From assembly GCA_902168205.1 (NCBI GenBank), contig CABHOK010000011.1, positions 62,001-126,000 on the forward strand: DNA of 64,000 nucleotides. Direction: 5' to 3'. Every line of letters begins with the position of its first letter. The first letter of the stretch is position 1. The notes beneath the pieces are model-generated. The model was given only the letters and a program-made list of their open reading frames with translations, was not told where the DNA came from and made no database searches. Below are positions 30,022 through 40,456 of the stretch, piece by piece. Both the position numbers and the translations under genes were made by a program. The stretch comes from an uncultured Chitinophaga sp. (lineage in GTDB: Bacteria > Bacteroidota > Bacteroidia > Cytophagales > Cyclobacteriaceae).

Positions 30022-32046
30022 CTATTTTTTCTCTTCTATCATTTTCTGAATCGCGAGGTATTCATCGCGAAGCTTAGCGGCTTCCATGAACTCAAGCTCT
30101 TTGGCAGCTTTCTCCATGGCTTTACGTGTGCGTTCAGCCATTTTGTTAAGTTCATCTTTGCTCAGGTAGGCTACTACCGGATCAGCCGCTAATGTTGCTT
30201 CTTCATTCTCTACGTAGTAATTACGAGTAGACTTTTTCGAATCCGCCACTTTGGTTTGCCCCAGAATAGCTTCTTTGGATTTCAGTACAGTCTTCGGTGT
30301 AATACCGTTCGCTTTGTTATAGTCTATCTGGATCTTTCTTCTTCGGTTCGTCTCTTCAATGGCAACCTGCATGGACTCCGTAATGTTATCGGCATACATA
30401 ATTACCCTTCCGTTTGCGTTTCGTGCAGCGCGACCAATGGTCTGCACCAGTGAACGCTGGTTACGAAGGAAACCTTCTTTGTCAGCATCCAATATAGCGA
30501 CAAGCGATACTTCTGGAAGATCAAGACCTTCACGCAGCAGGTTGACTCCTACCAATACATCATATACTCCCAAACGCAGTTCACGCAACAGCTCGACACG
30601 TTCCAGCGTATGTACTTCCGAATGTATATACCGGCATTTGATGCCGACACGATCCATATATTTAGTAAGTTCTTCGGCCATGCGTTTGGTAAGCGTTGTT
30701 ACCAGTACGCGTTCATTTTTCTTGACACGCTCATCGATCTCTTCGAGTAAATCATCAATCTGGTTTTTGCTCGGACGTACATCAATCTCTGGGTCAAGAA
30801 GTCCTGTAGGACGAATCAATTGTTCAACTACAACACCTTCCGATTTACGCAGTTCATATTCCGCAGGAGTAGCACTTACATAAACGGATTGATTAATCAA
30901 CGCTTCAAATTCATTGAAGGTAAGCGGCCGGTTATCCAACGCAGAGGGTAGACGAAAACCATAGTCTACAAGATTTACTTTGCGCGAGCGATCGCCTCCC
31001 CACATGGCCCTGACCTGCGGAATGGTAACGTGGCTTTCATCAATCACGAGTAGAAAATCATCCGGAAAATAATCAATGAGACAGAAGGGGCGTGCGCCTG
31101 GCAAGCGTCTGTCGAAGTAGCGAGAGTAATTTTCTATACCGGAGCAGTATCCTAACTCGCGCATCATCTCAAGATCAAACTCGGTGCGTTCCTTCAGTCG
31201 CTTGGCTTCCAGGTGACGTAGCTCAGTCTCAAACATTTTTACCTGTGCCACCATGTCGTCCTGTATCTCGTGGATGGCCTGATTCAGAAGAGATTTACCG
31301 GTAACAAAGAGGTTGGCCGGAAATATAGTCACCACTTTCTCATCGGATATTTTTTTGCCGCTATACGGATCGATGCGTTGTATCGATTCAATTTCATCGC
31401 CCCAGAAATATATACGGATGGCGTAATCCGCGTACGCGAGAAACACATCTACCGTATCGCCCTTTACACGGAATGTACCGCGTTTGAATTCAAGTTCGGT
31501 GCGGTGATAGAGTATATCTACCAATGCGAATAGTAATTTATTCCGAGGGATAACTTCACCTGCTTTTAGTTTGATAACATTCTTTCCAAATTCCTCGGGG
31601 TTTCCAATACCATAGATACACGATACGGATGCCACGACTATAACATCTCTGCGACCGGTGAGGAGCGAGGAGGTAGCACTCAATCGCAGTTTCTCGATCT
31701 CTTCATTAATTGAAAGATCTTTCTCAATATATAGGTTGGAGGAAGGTATAAATGCTTCAGGCTGATAATAATCGTAGTACGATATAAAATACTCGACAGC
31801 GTTCTCCGGAAAGAATTGTTTGAATTCACCATAAAGCTGTGCGGCAAGTGTTTTATTGTGGCTCAATACCAACGTAGGCCTGTTACACTGTGCAATAACG
31901 TTGGCCACAGTAAATGTCTTACCCGAACCCGTTACACCGAGTAATGTCTGGTGTGCTTCACCATCGTTAAGACCTTGTACTAGTTTTTTTATAGCCTGAG
32001 GCTGATCACCGGTAGGTACGTATTCACTGCTGAGTTTGAAATCCAT
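30022..32046 (-). CDS. uvrB: Excinuclease ABC subunit UvrB
   Basis: This 674-residue protein is the damage-verifying helicase-like core of nucleotide excision repair. It shows the Walker [18 protein letters not shown] (near 36-52), the beta-hairpin region [21 protein letters not shown] (near 92-113), DESHVTIPQ (near 338-346), [15 protein letters not shown] (near 543-557) and a C-terminal UVR motif that binds UvrC. It converges on nadB with 2 bp between the stops. Confidence 0.97.
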   Translation of the reverse strand: MDFKLSSEYVPTGDQPQAIKKLVQGLNDGEAHQTLLGVTGSGKTFTVANVIAQCNRPTLVLSHNKTLAAQLYGEFKQFFPENAVEYFISYYDYYQPEAFIPSSNLYIEKDLSINEEIEKLRLSATSSLLTGRRDVIVVASVSCIYGIGNPEEFGKNVIKLKAGEVIPRNKLLFALVDILYHRTELEFKRGTFRVKGDTVDVFLAYADYAIRIYFWGDEIESIQRIDPYSGKKISDEKVVTIFPANLFVTGKSLLNQAIHEIQDDMVAQVKMFETELRHLEAKRLKERTEFDLEMMRELGYCSGIENYSRYFDRRLPGARPFCLIDYFPDDFLLVIDESHVTIPQVRAMWGGDRSRKVNLVDYGFRLPSALDNRPLTFNEFEALINQSVYVSATPAEYELRKSEGVVVEQLIRPTGLLDPEIDVRPSKNQIDDLLEEIDERVKKNERVLVTTLTKRMAEELTKYMDRVGIKCRYIHSEVHTLERVELLRELRLGVYDVLVGVNLLREGLDLPEVSLVAILDADKEGFLRNQRSLVQTIGRAARNANGRVIMYADNITESMQVAIEETNRRRKIQIDYNKANGITPKTVLKSKEAILGQTKVADSKKSTRNYYVENEEATLAADPVVAYLSKDELNKMAERTRKAMEKAAKELEFMEAAKLRDEYLAIQKMIEEKK

Positions 32047-32273
32047 AGGGGAAATTAACCGTTATCTGTTAATAGTTAATCGCCAGTGCTTTGAAATAGT
32101 TCATCCGTATTTTTTAATGAGCAAAGGCGAAATAGAGTTAAACGAACATAGCCGTACCGTTGTTTCCTTATCGGGAAAAAAAGAAGAGTCGCCTTTCGGG
32201 CGACTCTTCTTTTTTTGTTATCCGGTTATTCGTTAATGGTTATCCGTCTCTAAAGATTGTTAAACGATTAACG
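32047..32273. repeat. Terminator and GTTAATCG-type short repeats
   Basis: The gap holds the terminator at 32174-32217 and several copies of GTTAAT/ATTAAC words (TTAACCGTTATCTGTTAATAG, near 32056-32076; TTAAACGATTAACG, near 32259-32272). These are the same words as around recQ. An open frame across it on the plus strand runs through the terminator and is not a gene. Confidence 0.5.
32174..32217. terminator. Bidirectional terminator upstream of uvrB
   Basis: AAGAAGAGTCGCC-TTTC-GGGCGACTCTTCTT with A- and T-runs on both sides: a strong hairpin. It lies between aroE (downstream end) and uvrB (upstream end). Confidence 0.9.
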
Positions 32274-33017
32274 TTAGTTATTCCATATTGTCCACGACTT
32301 CTCTGCTTGCACATGCAGCATTTCCAAACCGTTCTTGATTGTTGCTCCTCGCATTTCAGACTTTTGTAAGAACAATGTACGAGCCGGGTTATAGATCAGG
32401 TCGTATACATAATGCTCGCTGCCGATGTGTTCGTAGTTGATCGGAGGCATTGCTTCTGTCTTTGGACTCATACCCAGCGGAGTGGTGTTGATGATGAGTT
32501 TGGAGCTGGTGGTGATGGTAGGATCTTTCTCCAGATCTTCGTAAGTAAAAACGCCTTTCCTGGCTTCGCGTGATACAAGTTTATAGTCGATTTTCAATTT
32601 CTTCAACGCCTCCTGTACGGCTTTTGATGATCCACCAGTACCGAGTATCAGCGCGTTGAACGTTTTGTCTTTAGGAAGCCACTTCTCTAATGTCTCATGA
32701 AATGCATCGGAGTCTGTGTTGAAGCCTTTCAGTTTACCGTCTTTGATCTTGATAACATTTACGGCACCGATCTTCTTGGCAAAACCGTCTACTTCATCGA
32801 GGTATTTCAAGACTTGCTCTTTGTACGGGATGGTGACATTGAGACCAGTGAGACCTTTGGTTTCTTTCAAAAGAGTTTCTATCTCTGTGATGTTGCCTAA
32901 CGGAAATAATTCGTAACGATAGTCACGCAGACCTTCGCGAAAAAATTTCTCATCAAAATATGACTTTGAGAACGAATGACTAACCGTTCCTCCGATTAGT
33001 CCGAATACTTTTTCCAT
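32274..33017 (-). CDS. aroE: Shikimate dehydrogenase AroE
   Basis: This 247-residue NADPH enzyme reduces 3-dehydroshikimate in aromatic amino-acid synthesis. Shikimate-binding SHSFSKSYF (near 13-21) and NVTIPYKEQV (near 59-68), and the dinucleotide loop ILGTGGSSKAVQEAL (near 123-137) are present. Slightly short compared with the E. coli enzyme but complete. It starts 1 bp downstream of the DUF368 stop, so they are co-transcribed. Confidence 0.95.
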   Translation of the reverse strand: MEKVFGLIGGTVSHSFSKSYFDEKFFREGLRDYRYELFPLGNITEIETLLKETKGLTGLNVTIPYKEQVLKYLDEVDGFAKKIGAVNVIKIKDGKLKGFNTDSDAFHETLEKWLPKDKTFNALILGTGGSSKAVQEALKKLKIDYKLVSREARKGVFTYEDLEKDPTITTSSKLIINTTPLGMSPKTEAMPPINYEHIGSEHYVYDLIYNPARTLFLQKSEMRGATIKNGLEMLHVQAEKSWTIWNN

Positions 33018-33018
33018 G

Positions 33019-33957
33019 TTAGATGTTTGTTTTAAATCTTGCTGTTATTCTTTCTACTAAAACCACTATAAATACACCGAGTGCTACCATGAGTATAGCC
33101 TGAAGAACCAGCGGGTCTTTTCCGGTTATGGTAACATAATCCCAAGGTAAAACACTCTTTTCTGCTACCGGCACTTGTTCGCCCGAGCCGTTGGTAACGT
33201 ACCTCAAAACCTGCCTCCACGGCCATACTTTGTTTAGAGAGCCCAACATGAACCCGGTCATCAAAGCTACGGCCGTATTATAATATCTATTCATCACCCA
33301 GGTTAAAATCCGGGAGAAGCCCATTAAACCTATAGCTCCACCCAGTAAGAAGGTGATCAATACTATACCATTAAATTTTGATACCGCATTGATAACCGCC
33401 TGGTAGCGATTGATGAGCACCAGTAAAAATGCTCCTGATACACCGGGTATCAACATGCCTCCACTACATAATATACCGGCTACAAAAATCATCCAGAGGG
33501 CAGCCGGCAGTTGTAATGAATTAAGTCGTGTTAATGCGTACATGATTACAATGCCCAGTAAAAAACTGAACACTGTGCCCATACTCCACTTGGTAATTTT
33601 GCGCAGGGCGAGGGGAGCAGCCATCAGAATTACACCAAAGAAAAATGACCAGAGCTGTATGTGATAGTGACGCAGCAGGTAGGCCATGGTGGGGGCTAGC
33701 AGAAATATACTGGTAAAAATCCCTGCAAATACCGTGGTCAGGAAATTACCATGAATCTTCTTCCAGAAATCGGCAAGGCGGAATTTCAGCAGAAGCTGAA
33801 AAGCTTCGCGGTCAATAGCACGAATTGAACGCAGAAGGTCCTGATATATACCCGTAATAAACGCTACGGAGCCTCCGGAGATTCCTGGGATGACATCCAC
33901 TGCTCCCATGCTTAGTCCTTTTACATAGAGGAGAATATAATCCAGTGGTTTCTTCAA
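33019..33957 (-). CDS. DUF368 membrane protein (PopT-type undecaprenyl-phosphate transporter family)
   Basis: This 312-residue protein has about eight membrane helices and the DUF368 opening KGLSMGAVDVIPGISGGSVAFITGIY (near 14-39). A second PGVSGAFLLVLINRY (near 170-184) mirrors the first, as in re-entrant-loop transporters. Known members have been proposed to flip undecaprenyl phosphate back across the membrane during cell-wall and surface-polymer synthesis. In keeping with that, a surface polysaccharide block lies a few genes away, but the link is only inferred. Confidence 0.85.
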   Translation of the reverse strand: MKKPLDYILLYVKGLSMGAVDVIPGISGGSVAFITGIYQDLLRSIRAIDREAFQLLLKFRLADFWKKIHGNFLTTVFAGIFTSIFLLAPTMAYLLRHYHIQLWSFFFGVILMAAPLALRKITKWSMGTVFSFLLGIVIMYALTRLNSLQLPAALWMIFVAGILCSGGMLIPGVSGAFLLVLINRYQAVINAVSKFNGIVLITFLLGGAIGLMGFSRILTWVMNRYYNTAVALMTGFMLGSLNKVWPWRQVLRYVTNGSGEQVPVAEKSVLPWDYVTITGKDPLVLQAILMVALGVFIVVLVERITARFKTNI

Positions 33958-33969
33958 TACGCTGTTTGC

Positions 33970-34773
33970 TTAGTCGATTTCAAAAGGCGGTGCAGTGTTT
34001 GTGTTCTTCTTTTCTATACCGAGAAAATGTAAAAAGGTATCACCGCGTAATCCAAGACGGATGGTTTCGAGCGGAATAACTTCTTCCGGAGCAATGTTTC
34101 CTAAGTTTACATTGGCACCCAACAATTTTATAAACCACACCTGCTGTGCCTTCTGAGGAGCTTCCCAGATTATTTTTTCGAACGGAATCTTCGTTAATAT
34201 CTCCTGCACCAGTCCGGAACGAACTTCACCTGATGAGCGGAATAAACCAACATTACCACCTTCGCGTGCTTCACCAATAACTTTCCAGGCACCGGCATCA
34301 AGTTCTTTTTGCATGAGTTCAATCCATTGATAAGGTGGAATGATCTTGTCTGCATCTTTAGACCCTACTTCTGAAAGTACGGTTACCTGTTCTGAAAGTT
34401 TTGTAATGTAGTCGCATTTCTTGTCATGGTCAATATCCATTGAACCATCTGATACTTCTGCGAACGACATATCGAATTTATCGAGCAGTCTCCGGTAATC
34501 ATCAAACTGATTCCGGATTACAAATGCTTCGAAGAGTGTACCTCCGAAATAAACCGGTAAGCCTGCCTCTTTAAAGACCTGAAGTTTTTCTTTGAGCTTT
34601 GGAGTGACAAATGATGTAGCCCATCCCAGTTTTACGATATCGACATGATCCGCACAGGTACTCACAAAATCTTCAGCTTGGCGGATACTCAGGCCTTTAT
34701 CCATGGCCATGGTAAAACCGAATTGCCTGGGCTTTTTGGTACGCTCAGGCAAATTGTTAAGGTCGTAATTCAT
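33970..34773 (-). CDS. Phosphosulfolactate synthase (ComA) homologue
   Basis: This 267-residue protein has the (2R)-phospho-3-sulfolactate synthase layout: GFTMAMDKGLSIRQAEDF (near 19-36), HVDIVKLGWATSFV (near 43-56), the catalytic-lysine and glutamate zone GAWKVIGEAREGG (near 157-169) and GNIAPEEVIPLETIRLGLRGDT near the end. In methanogens the enzyme adds sulfite to phosphoenolpyruvate for coenzyme M. In Bacteroidota a link to sulfonates or sulfonolipids is possible but unproven. It overlaps the TPR gene by one base. Confidence 0.85.
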   Translation of the reverse strand: MNYDLNNLPERTKKPRQFGFTMAMDKGLSIRQAEDFVSTCADHVDIVKLGWATSFVTPKLKEKLQVFKEAGLPVYFGGTLFEAFVIRNQFDDYRRLLDKFDMSFAEVSDGSMDIDHDKKCDYITKLSEQVTVLSEVGSKDADKIIPPYQWIELMQKELDAGAWKVIGEAREGGNVGLFRSSGEVRSGLVQEILTKIPFEKIIWEAPQKAQQVWFIKLLGANVNLGNIAPEEVIPLETIRLGLRGDTFLHFLGIEKKNTNTAPPFEID

Positions 34774-36182
34774 TAATTATTGTCTTTTCTAAACTGCTCA
34801 ATGATCTTATACAGAGCCTTTTGTGTTTCCATTTTTGGAAAGAAGTCAAATAAGGCTGTGTGACCATCGAAGTCCAAAATTAAGGCATTTTCCAAATAAT
34901 TAAAGGCCTCTTTAAAACGACCTGATTCTATGAGGTATACCGTCATGCGGTAGAAAAGCTCCGCATCGTCTGGAATTTCTTCAAAACCAGTTAATAACGT
35001 GTCTATCGCCTTTTCGTGATCGCCTTGTTCATAATAAATAAACGACCAGTTGAGCCATATTTCTTTGTCGTTCGGATCAAGCTTGCTCGCTTCTTCATAC
35101 GCATCTATACTCGATACAGTATTACCAACCTTAAACTCAGCGTGAGCTACAGCTTTCCAGTATTCTGAATTTTCAGGATGAATCTTTAAAGCTTTGTTAT
35201 AAAAATGAAGAGCCTGATACCACTTCTCCTGTTTTTCAAGACAGGCACCGGCACCAAACCATGCTTCATCATATAAGGTGTCAAGCTTGGATGCTTTTTG
35301 GAAATATTTTAATCCTAATTCGTACTGCTCCAGACTTTCGTATGCTGCACCGAGGCAACAGTATACTTCGGGACTCGGACCTTCCAGATCAATTGTTTTT
35401 CTGAACGCATCCAATGCCTTGGTATACTCACCCATGTTCATATAGGTGTTACCCGTGTTGAAGTGTGCAGAGGCAAATGATTCATCAATAGTTATAGCAT
35501 AGTCGTACGCATGAAGTGCTTCTTCGTACTTCTCCAGTTTATTATATACGATACCCAAATTATACCAGGCCGCAGCCGAGTACGGATCTTCGTCTATAAA
35601 TTTCTGATAGTATTCTATGCTGCTTTCAAGTTGTCCGGTTACATCGAGGCAGAACGCAAGTTCATATAGCGCACCATCGTGATTGATGTTGATCTCGATC
35701 GCTTTTTTATAAGCATCGATGGCTTGCGTATAGTGTTCCATACTTTGATAGGCCAAACCGATGTTATAGTATACCTCATCTTTGTCGTCTGCAAAGTTGA
35801 GAGCCTGCTCAAAGTTTTCGATTGCTTCTTTATGATTTCCTTTTAATGAAAGGATAGATCCTTTTGTTAAAAATATTTCCGGATCGTTAGGTTGAAGAGC
35901 ATGAGCCTGATCAAGTAAGTCAAGTGCTTCGGTATACTCTTCTAAATTAGAAAGTATCTGTGCCTTAACGGTGATCAGTTCAGTTGAAAAAGGATATTGA
36001 CTGATGGCCTGGTTAACAGCCTGCAATGCTTTATTATACTTGCCACGGAACATATAAAAATCAATGATCTGTTCGTAGGCATCTAAATCAAAAAACTCGG
36101 CTTTCTTTTTTCGGAGATGGTCTTCAAATCTTCTAATCAGCTCGTTTCCTTCTTCTTCTCGTTTGCGGTATTCTCTCGCCAT
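34773..36182 (-). CDS. Tetratricopeptide-repeat protein
   Basis: This 469-residue protein is almost wholly TPR: about a dozen 34-residue units with the W/Y-LG-Y-A-F-A pattern (AAWYNLGIVYNKLEKYEEALHAYDYAI near 210-236). A charged N-terminus (KREEEGNELIRRFEDHLRKKKAEF) precedes it and no signal peptide is seen, so it is probably cytoplasmic. A scaffold for protein partners; the target is unknown. The stop overlaps the start of the phosphosulfolactate synthase homologue by one base, so the two are coupled. Confidence 0.9.
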   Translation of the reverse strand: MAREYRKREEEGNELIRRFEDHLRKKKAEFFDLDAYEQIIDFYMFRGKYNKALQAVNQAISQYPFSTELITVKAQILSNLEEYTEALDLLDQAHALQPNDPEIFLTKGSILSLKGNHKEAIENFEQALNFADDKDEVYYNIGLAYQSMEHYTQAIDAYKKAIEININHDGALYELAFCLDVTGQLESSIEYYQKFIDEDPYSAAAWYNLGIVYNKLEKYEEALHAYDYAITIDESFASAHFNTGNTYMNMGEYTKALDAFRKTIDLEGPSPEVYCCLGAAYESLEQYELGLKYFQKASKLDTLYDEAWFGAGACLEKQEKWYQALHFYNKALKIHPENSEYWKAVAHAEFKVGNTVSSIDAYEEASKLDPNDKEIWLNWSFIYYEQGDHEKAIDTLLTGFEEIPDDAELFYRMTVYLIESGRFKEAFNYLENALILDFDGHTALFDFFPKMETQKALYKIIEQFRKDNN

Positions 36183-36240
36183 GTATTAAAAGGTTTTCCT
36201 AAAATAAGGTAAAATTTAACGTAAAGCTACCACGATCATT

Positions 36241-37227
36241 CTATTTTTTCCCGGCCATTTTTTCGCTGTAATATTGGCAACACCACTCGATGCTGGCATC
36301 AATCGGTTGAAATTCAAAAGAAAATAATTGCCGTATTTTCTTGTTATCGTAGATAAATTCTGTTCCTGCAATTCTGGCAGTTTCCTTCGTAATAAGCGGT
36401 TCCGAACTTGTAAACCACGAACGAAAATTTTCCAGTCGAGCAATAATCTTTAGCGTGGTAGAATTCAATTTAATGTGAGGTGCTTTTTTATGAAAAGATG
36501 TTGCCAACCTCGAAAAGAAATTCTTGAATGCTATATTTCCGGCATTGGCAATGAAGCGTTCACCTTCTACTTTTTCATGAAGCATGCGATACGCTATAGC
36601 AGCAACATCGCGTACGTCTACATAGTTCAGAAAACCGTCTACATAAAACGGCTTTTCGTTCCATACATACTTGAAGAGTTTTGCACTGCTATTGTCCCAA
36701 TTGGCAGGCGCGAGTATAACAGACGGATTGATGATTACCGTACTCAGTCCTTCTTCCTGCCCGCGAAACACTTCTAGCTCTGCAAAGTATTTTGATTCAG
36801 CATAGGTACTGTTGATGGAGCTATCCACCCATTTATTCTTCTCGTCGATAACACGCTGTTCTTTCTGGCGCCCCAGTGCAGCAACAGAACTGATGTGTAC
36901 CAGTCGCTTTACATTCTTCACTAAACATGCATTGACAACATTGCGTGTACCCATTACATTGATATCCATCAGTTGATCTGCTTTGCGCGGATTGAATGAG
37001 ACAATGGCAGCAGCATGTATAACATGGGTAACATCTTCCAGGGCATCTGCTAATGCAACTTCATCCGCTACGTCAGCATCGCGCCATGTGATATATTGTG
37101 CTACATCTTGCAGCAAGGAAGTATCGCTGTTGGTTCTTTTTATAGCAACGAACGATTCCTTGTTTTCAATCAGCTTACGAATAATAAAACTTCCAAGAAG
37201 TCCGTTAGCACCGGTTACAGCAATCAT
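36241..37227 (-). CDS. NAD-dependent epimerase/dehydratase family protein
   Basis: This 328-residue extended SDR has the dinucleotide loop TGANGLLGSFIIRKL (near 4-18), VIHAAAIVSFNP and the catalytic YAESK (near 144-148). Likely substrate is a nucleotide sugar or a related sterol-like or flavonoid-type compound; the family is broad. It stands at the downstream end of the polysaccharide block, 138 bp from the CpsB-type gene, so membership of that cluster is uncertain. Confidence 0.85.
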   Translation of the reverse strand: MIAVTGANGLLGSFIIRKLIENKESFVAIKRTNSDTSLLQDVAQYITWRDADVADEVALADALEDVTHVIHAAAIVSFNPRKADQLMDINVMGTRNVVNACLVKNVKRLVHISSVAALGRQKEQRVIDEKNKWVDSSINSTYAESKYFAELEVFRGQEEGLSTVIINPSVILAPANWDNSSAKLFKYVWNEKPFYVDGFLNYVDVRDVAAIAYRMLHEKVEGERFIANAGNIAFKNFFSRLATSFHKKAPHIKLNSTTLKIIARLENFRSWFTSSEPLITKETARIAGTEFIYDNKKIRQLFSFEFQPIDASIEWCCQYYSEKMAGKK

Positions 37228-37365
37228 GTTAACTCCGTGTTAGAAAGGTTAAGTATATAGCACCGCTTGTTGTTATACCAGAAATATAGCGGGAATATTT
37301 AAGACTATTCCGTAATGTTTTGGATAACAATATGGTGTGCCTGCCCGGGATATATAGCGCCACGG

Positions 37366-38097
37366 CTATAAACTGTTGTTGAGCAGCGGTAAAGATAGAG
37401 CTTTTTGAAAGTACTTCATCTGTCGCGCACTGTTAATCAAATTAACGTGCTGAATGGAGTGGCAGTCACTCCCCAGAAAATGTACCCAGCCTTTGTCGAT
37501 CAGCTTGTTGGCCGTTGCTTGTGCTTGTTTGGAGTAGTAGCCGGTAATGGAACTGATGTTTACCTGGAACAGTACACCACGTTGTAGTAAATCTTCCAGC
37601 TTTACTAAATCATTTTGCAAGTAAATATACCGCTCCGGGTGTGCCAGTACCGGTTTATATCCGTTTGTGGTAGCCTTAAAAATAAAATCTTTAAGGTTGA
37701 AAGGTTCGGTCAGAAAATTTGTTTCAAACAGCAGGTAGTTTTTGCCGAATGTGAGCATCGGTTCTTTCCGGGTAACCAAACCAAAGGTGTGTTCATCCAG
37801 GTAATACTCCGCGGCCGCTTCAATTTCGATTGGTATATTTTTCTCTTTTAGATAAAGTCTCAACGCTTCGAGTTTAGCACGTATACCTTCCGGAGTATTC
37901 CGATACGTATCGCTCATCACATGAGGCGATGTAATTACTTTCTGATAACCCAGCTTGATGAATTGAAGAAGTATAGCTTCGGCTTGTTCGAATGTCTCAA
38001 CACCATCGTCCAGTGCGGGCAGAAGATGGGAATGTATATCAGTTGTGATGGGATTACTGACAACTGATGGAGTTTTTTTTCTAAACCAACTGATCAC
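37366..38097 (-). CDS. CpsB/CapC-type manganese-dependent tyrosine phosphatase
   Basis: This 243-residue PHP-type protein has the metal-binding TDIHSHLLPALDDGVE (near 18-33), VITSPH (near 52-57) and GSDCHS (near 212-217). It should dephosphorylate the tyrosine-rich tail of the Wzc-type kinase encoded immediately upstream, controlling polymer length and export. It overlaps that gene by 4 bp (ATGA). Confidence 0.9.
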   Translation of the reverse strand: MISWFRKKTPSVVSNPITTDIHSHLLPALDDGVETFEQAEAILLQFIKLGYQKVITSPHVMSDTYRNTPEGIRAKLEALRLYLKEKNIPIEIEAAAEYYLDEHTFGLVTRKEPMLTFGKNYLLFETNFLTEPFNLKDFIFKATTNGYKPVLAHPERYIYLQNDLVKLEDLLQRGVLFQVNISSITGYYSKQAQATANKLIDKGWVHFLGSDCHSIQHVNLINSARQMKYFQKALSLPLLNNSL

Positions 38098-40442
38098 GCT
38101 TTTACCTTAAACAGAGATTTGATTCTGTCGACATTGCTTTTGCCTTCATCTTCATAATATCCGTACCCGTAAGCACTTGATTTTTTCGATGATGGCAAAG
38201 CGTTGAGCAAGGTAGTAACATTTACGATCTTATTTATCGAAACGATGCGCTGAAGATTAAACAGAAATTCGCGCTTCGAATAGTTTGCTCTGAAAATATA
38301 GATGGATATATCCGCGCGCATCATGGCCTGAATACCATCGGTAACCAAACCAACCGGTGGTGTATCCAGAATAATAATGTCGTAATGGTTCTTTAGCTCT
38401 TCCAGCAAGTTGGTGAATTCACCGTTGAGCAGTAACTCAGAAGGGTTTGGAGGTATCGGACCGGAAGGTATATAATCCAGGAAATCGAGGTTCGTAGCGT
38501 GTACGCAATCCTGCCAGCGATCTTTACGGATCAACACGGTACTCATTCCCTTGGAAGGATCCTGAACATGTACCGGTAGATATGACTTTGCCTTGCGCAG
38601 ATCCAGGTCGATGAGTAATACTTTTTTCCGCGACAGCGCCATAGCTCCACCGAGGTTCAGCGCCAGAAAAGATTTACCCTCCCCCGAGATAGTAGACGAA
38701 ATAGCAATAACCCGTTGTTGTTTTTCGGTGCGGAAAAAATCCAGGTTGGTGCGAATAGTGCGTATCGCTTCACTTACCATGGACTTCGGGTGACTGATCA
38801 CATGAAGTCCTTCCTGCGCAGAGTAACGTGATGATGGCACAACACCCAGCACCGGAACACCCGAAAGTTTTTCGAGCTCGTGTATATTGGTAATTCTGTT
38901 GTGAAGCAGGTATAGCAGACCAATAAAGAAAAATATAGCCACCATACTGCCTACAAAACCAATCCCCAACACAATCATCCGGTTAGGGGATATAGGTTGA
39001 AAGGGCAATGTAGCAGGAGAGAGTATTTGAAAATCAGGTGTAGTACCAGCCTGTGCAATTTCAAAACCTGATTTTGTCTGCATCAACGATAAATAGAACT
39101 CTTCATATAGTTTATAGAACCGTTGATTCTTGGAGTACTGTGTATTTTGATCAGGCATGTTTACAAATGCAGCTTCGAGATGTGCTTTCTGCTGATTCAT
39201 TTCCTGCAACTTGCGCATCCAGTCTTTCTTGAGTTCGGCCAGCTGCTCGGTTGTTTTGTCTGTGCGAATATCAATTTCCTGTTGTTTCTCGCGGTAAGCG
39301 AATGTGTTTTCGTTATACGATAATGTTAACTTCTGTTGTTCCAGCAGCAGGTTTTGTACTTCATCTATATTCCGGTATAAATACTCGGGTATCGACTGGC
39401 GCACGGAAGGCGTTATGGCAAAATTCCGCCCCTGTAAACCATCCATCAGTTTGTTTATCTCTTCAAGCCTGCGTGACATAACGTATCGCTGTGAATCGAT
39501 CTTATTGATGTTGTCGATCGTTTTACGGAGATCTTCCTGAAGGTCGCTTGATTTATTCTTCAGTGTAAAACGTTCAAAGTAATCTTCGAAGCCCTCCATC
39601 TTTAGCTCGATTAACTGCAGCTCATTATTCAGCCAGTCAATCTTCTGCTTGTTGGCAAGTTTCTTTTGTTCGTAGCTATAGTTGAGATATGTTTTGTTGA
39701 TGGCGTGTACAATAGCCTGAGCCTTGTATGGATTATTATCCTGGAAGGCAATGCGTATGGTTTTAGCAGAGTAGTTAAGAGGTTCAACCGAAAGGTTTGA
39801 GATGATGTAGCTTAGTAATACATCTTCGCTGTTGATGATGAAGAAAAGGTCGATCTCATCTTCCGAGACAAAGTTCTCATTTTTGTTTATGGTTAATTCA
39901 ACTCCAGGCATGCGCACAGGCATACCATAGCGTCCGCTGATGCGGTTGTTGCCTTCATTCCAGATCAGTGAAAATGTTTCAGGCGATTCGCGTTCAAAGA
40001 ATATGGGCTTGTTGAAGAATGAACCGTCCGTTATTTTAAAATCAACTTGAATAGGAGAGTTGTAGAAGAGTTCGTGGTTTAGTACTTCACCCTTGCTGAA
40101 ATAGCTTACTTCCAGGTTTAAAGAATCCAGTACCTGGTTGAGAAAAAGTTTGGAGCGGATCATTTCAATTTCACCTGAAATAATATCCGTATTCTGCGGA
40201 GCTTGTCCGGTCACCATGTTGATTCCCAACTCGGAAGCCTCATCTTTTACATCAAGCTTGATCTCAGATGATGATTCGTACCGGTCTTGCGTATAGCGAA
40301 TGATGAGGTAAGCCGTGAGATTGATAGTAATAAAAATCAATGCAATCCACACCAGGTTATTGCGCATAATAACCAACAGCTTGTTAAAGTCTATTCCTTC
40401 GGCAGGTATTTGCGGATTGATATTGTTTTTTACTGACTCCAC
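38094..40442 (-). CDS. Wzc-type polysaccharide co-polymerase and tyrosine autokinase
   Basis: This 782-residue inner-membrane protein starts with a Wzz region (helix near 30-50), continues with a long periplasmic coiled coil (about 260-440), a second helix (near 485-510) and a cytoplasmic BY-kinase domain. The kinase has Walker A SGEGKSFLALNLGG (near 578-591), Walker A' VLLIDLDLRKAK (near 600-611) and Walker B IIILDTPPVGLVTDG (near 690-704). The C-terminal tail has a tyrosine cluster (AYGYGYYEDE), the autophosphorylation site. The start is a GTG at 40442; no ATG precedes the first helix. Confidence 0.92.
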   Translation of the reverse strand: MESVKNNINPQIPAEGIDFNKLLVIMRNNLVWIALIFITINLTAYLIIRYTQDRYESSSEIKLDVKDEASELGINMVTGQAPQNTDIISGEIEMIRSKLFLNQVLDSLNLEVSYFSKGEVLNHELFYNSPIQVDFKITDGSFFNKPIFFERESPETFSLIWNEGNNRISGRYGMPVRMPGVELTINKNENFVSEDEIDLFFIINSEDVLLSYIISNLSVEPLNYSAKTIRIAFQDNNPYKAQAIVHAINKTYLNYSYEQKKLANKQKIDWLNNELQLIELKMEGFEDYFERFTLKNKSSDLQEDLRKTIDNINKIDSQRYVMSRRLEEINKLMDGLQGRNFAITPSVRQSIPEYLYRNIDEVQNLLLEQQKLTLSYNENTFAYREKQQEIDIRTDKTTEQLAELKKDWMRKLQEMNQQKAHLEAAFVNMPDQNTQYSKNQRFYKLYEEFYLSLMQTKSGFEIAQAGTTPDFQILSPATLPFQPISPNRMIVLGIGFVGSMVAIFFFIGLLYLLHNRITNIHELEKLSGVPVLGVVPSSRYSAQEGLHVISHPKSMVSEAIRTIRTNLDFFRTEKQQRVIAISSTISGEGKSFLALNLGGAMALSRKKVLLIDLDLRKAKSYLPVHVQDPSKGMSTVLIRKDRWQDCVHATNLDFLDYIPSGPIPPNPSELLLNGEFTNLLEELKNHYDIIILDTPPVGLVTDGIQAMMRADISIYIFRANYSKREFLFNLQRIVSINKIVNVTTLLNALPSSKKSSAYGYGYYEDEGKSNVDRIKSLFKVKA

Positions 40443-40456
40443 TAAATCAATTTATA

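Noticed and set aside
32118-32236. Open frame upstream of uvrB on the plus strand
   Set aside because: It runs straight through the strong bidirectional terminator and has no coding character.
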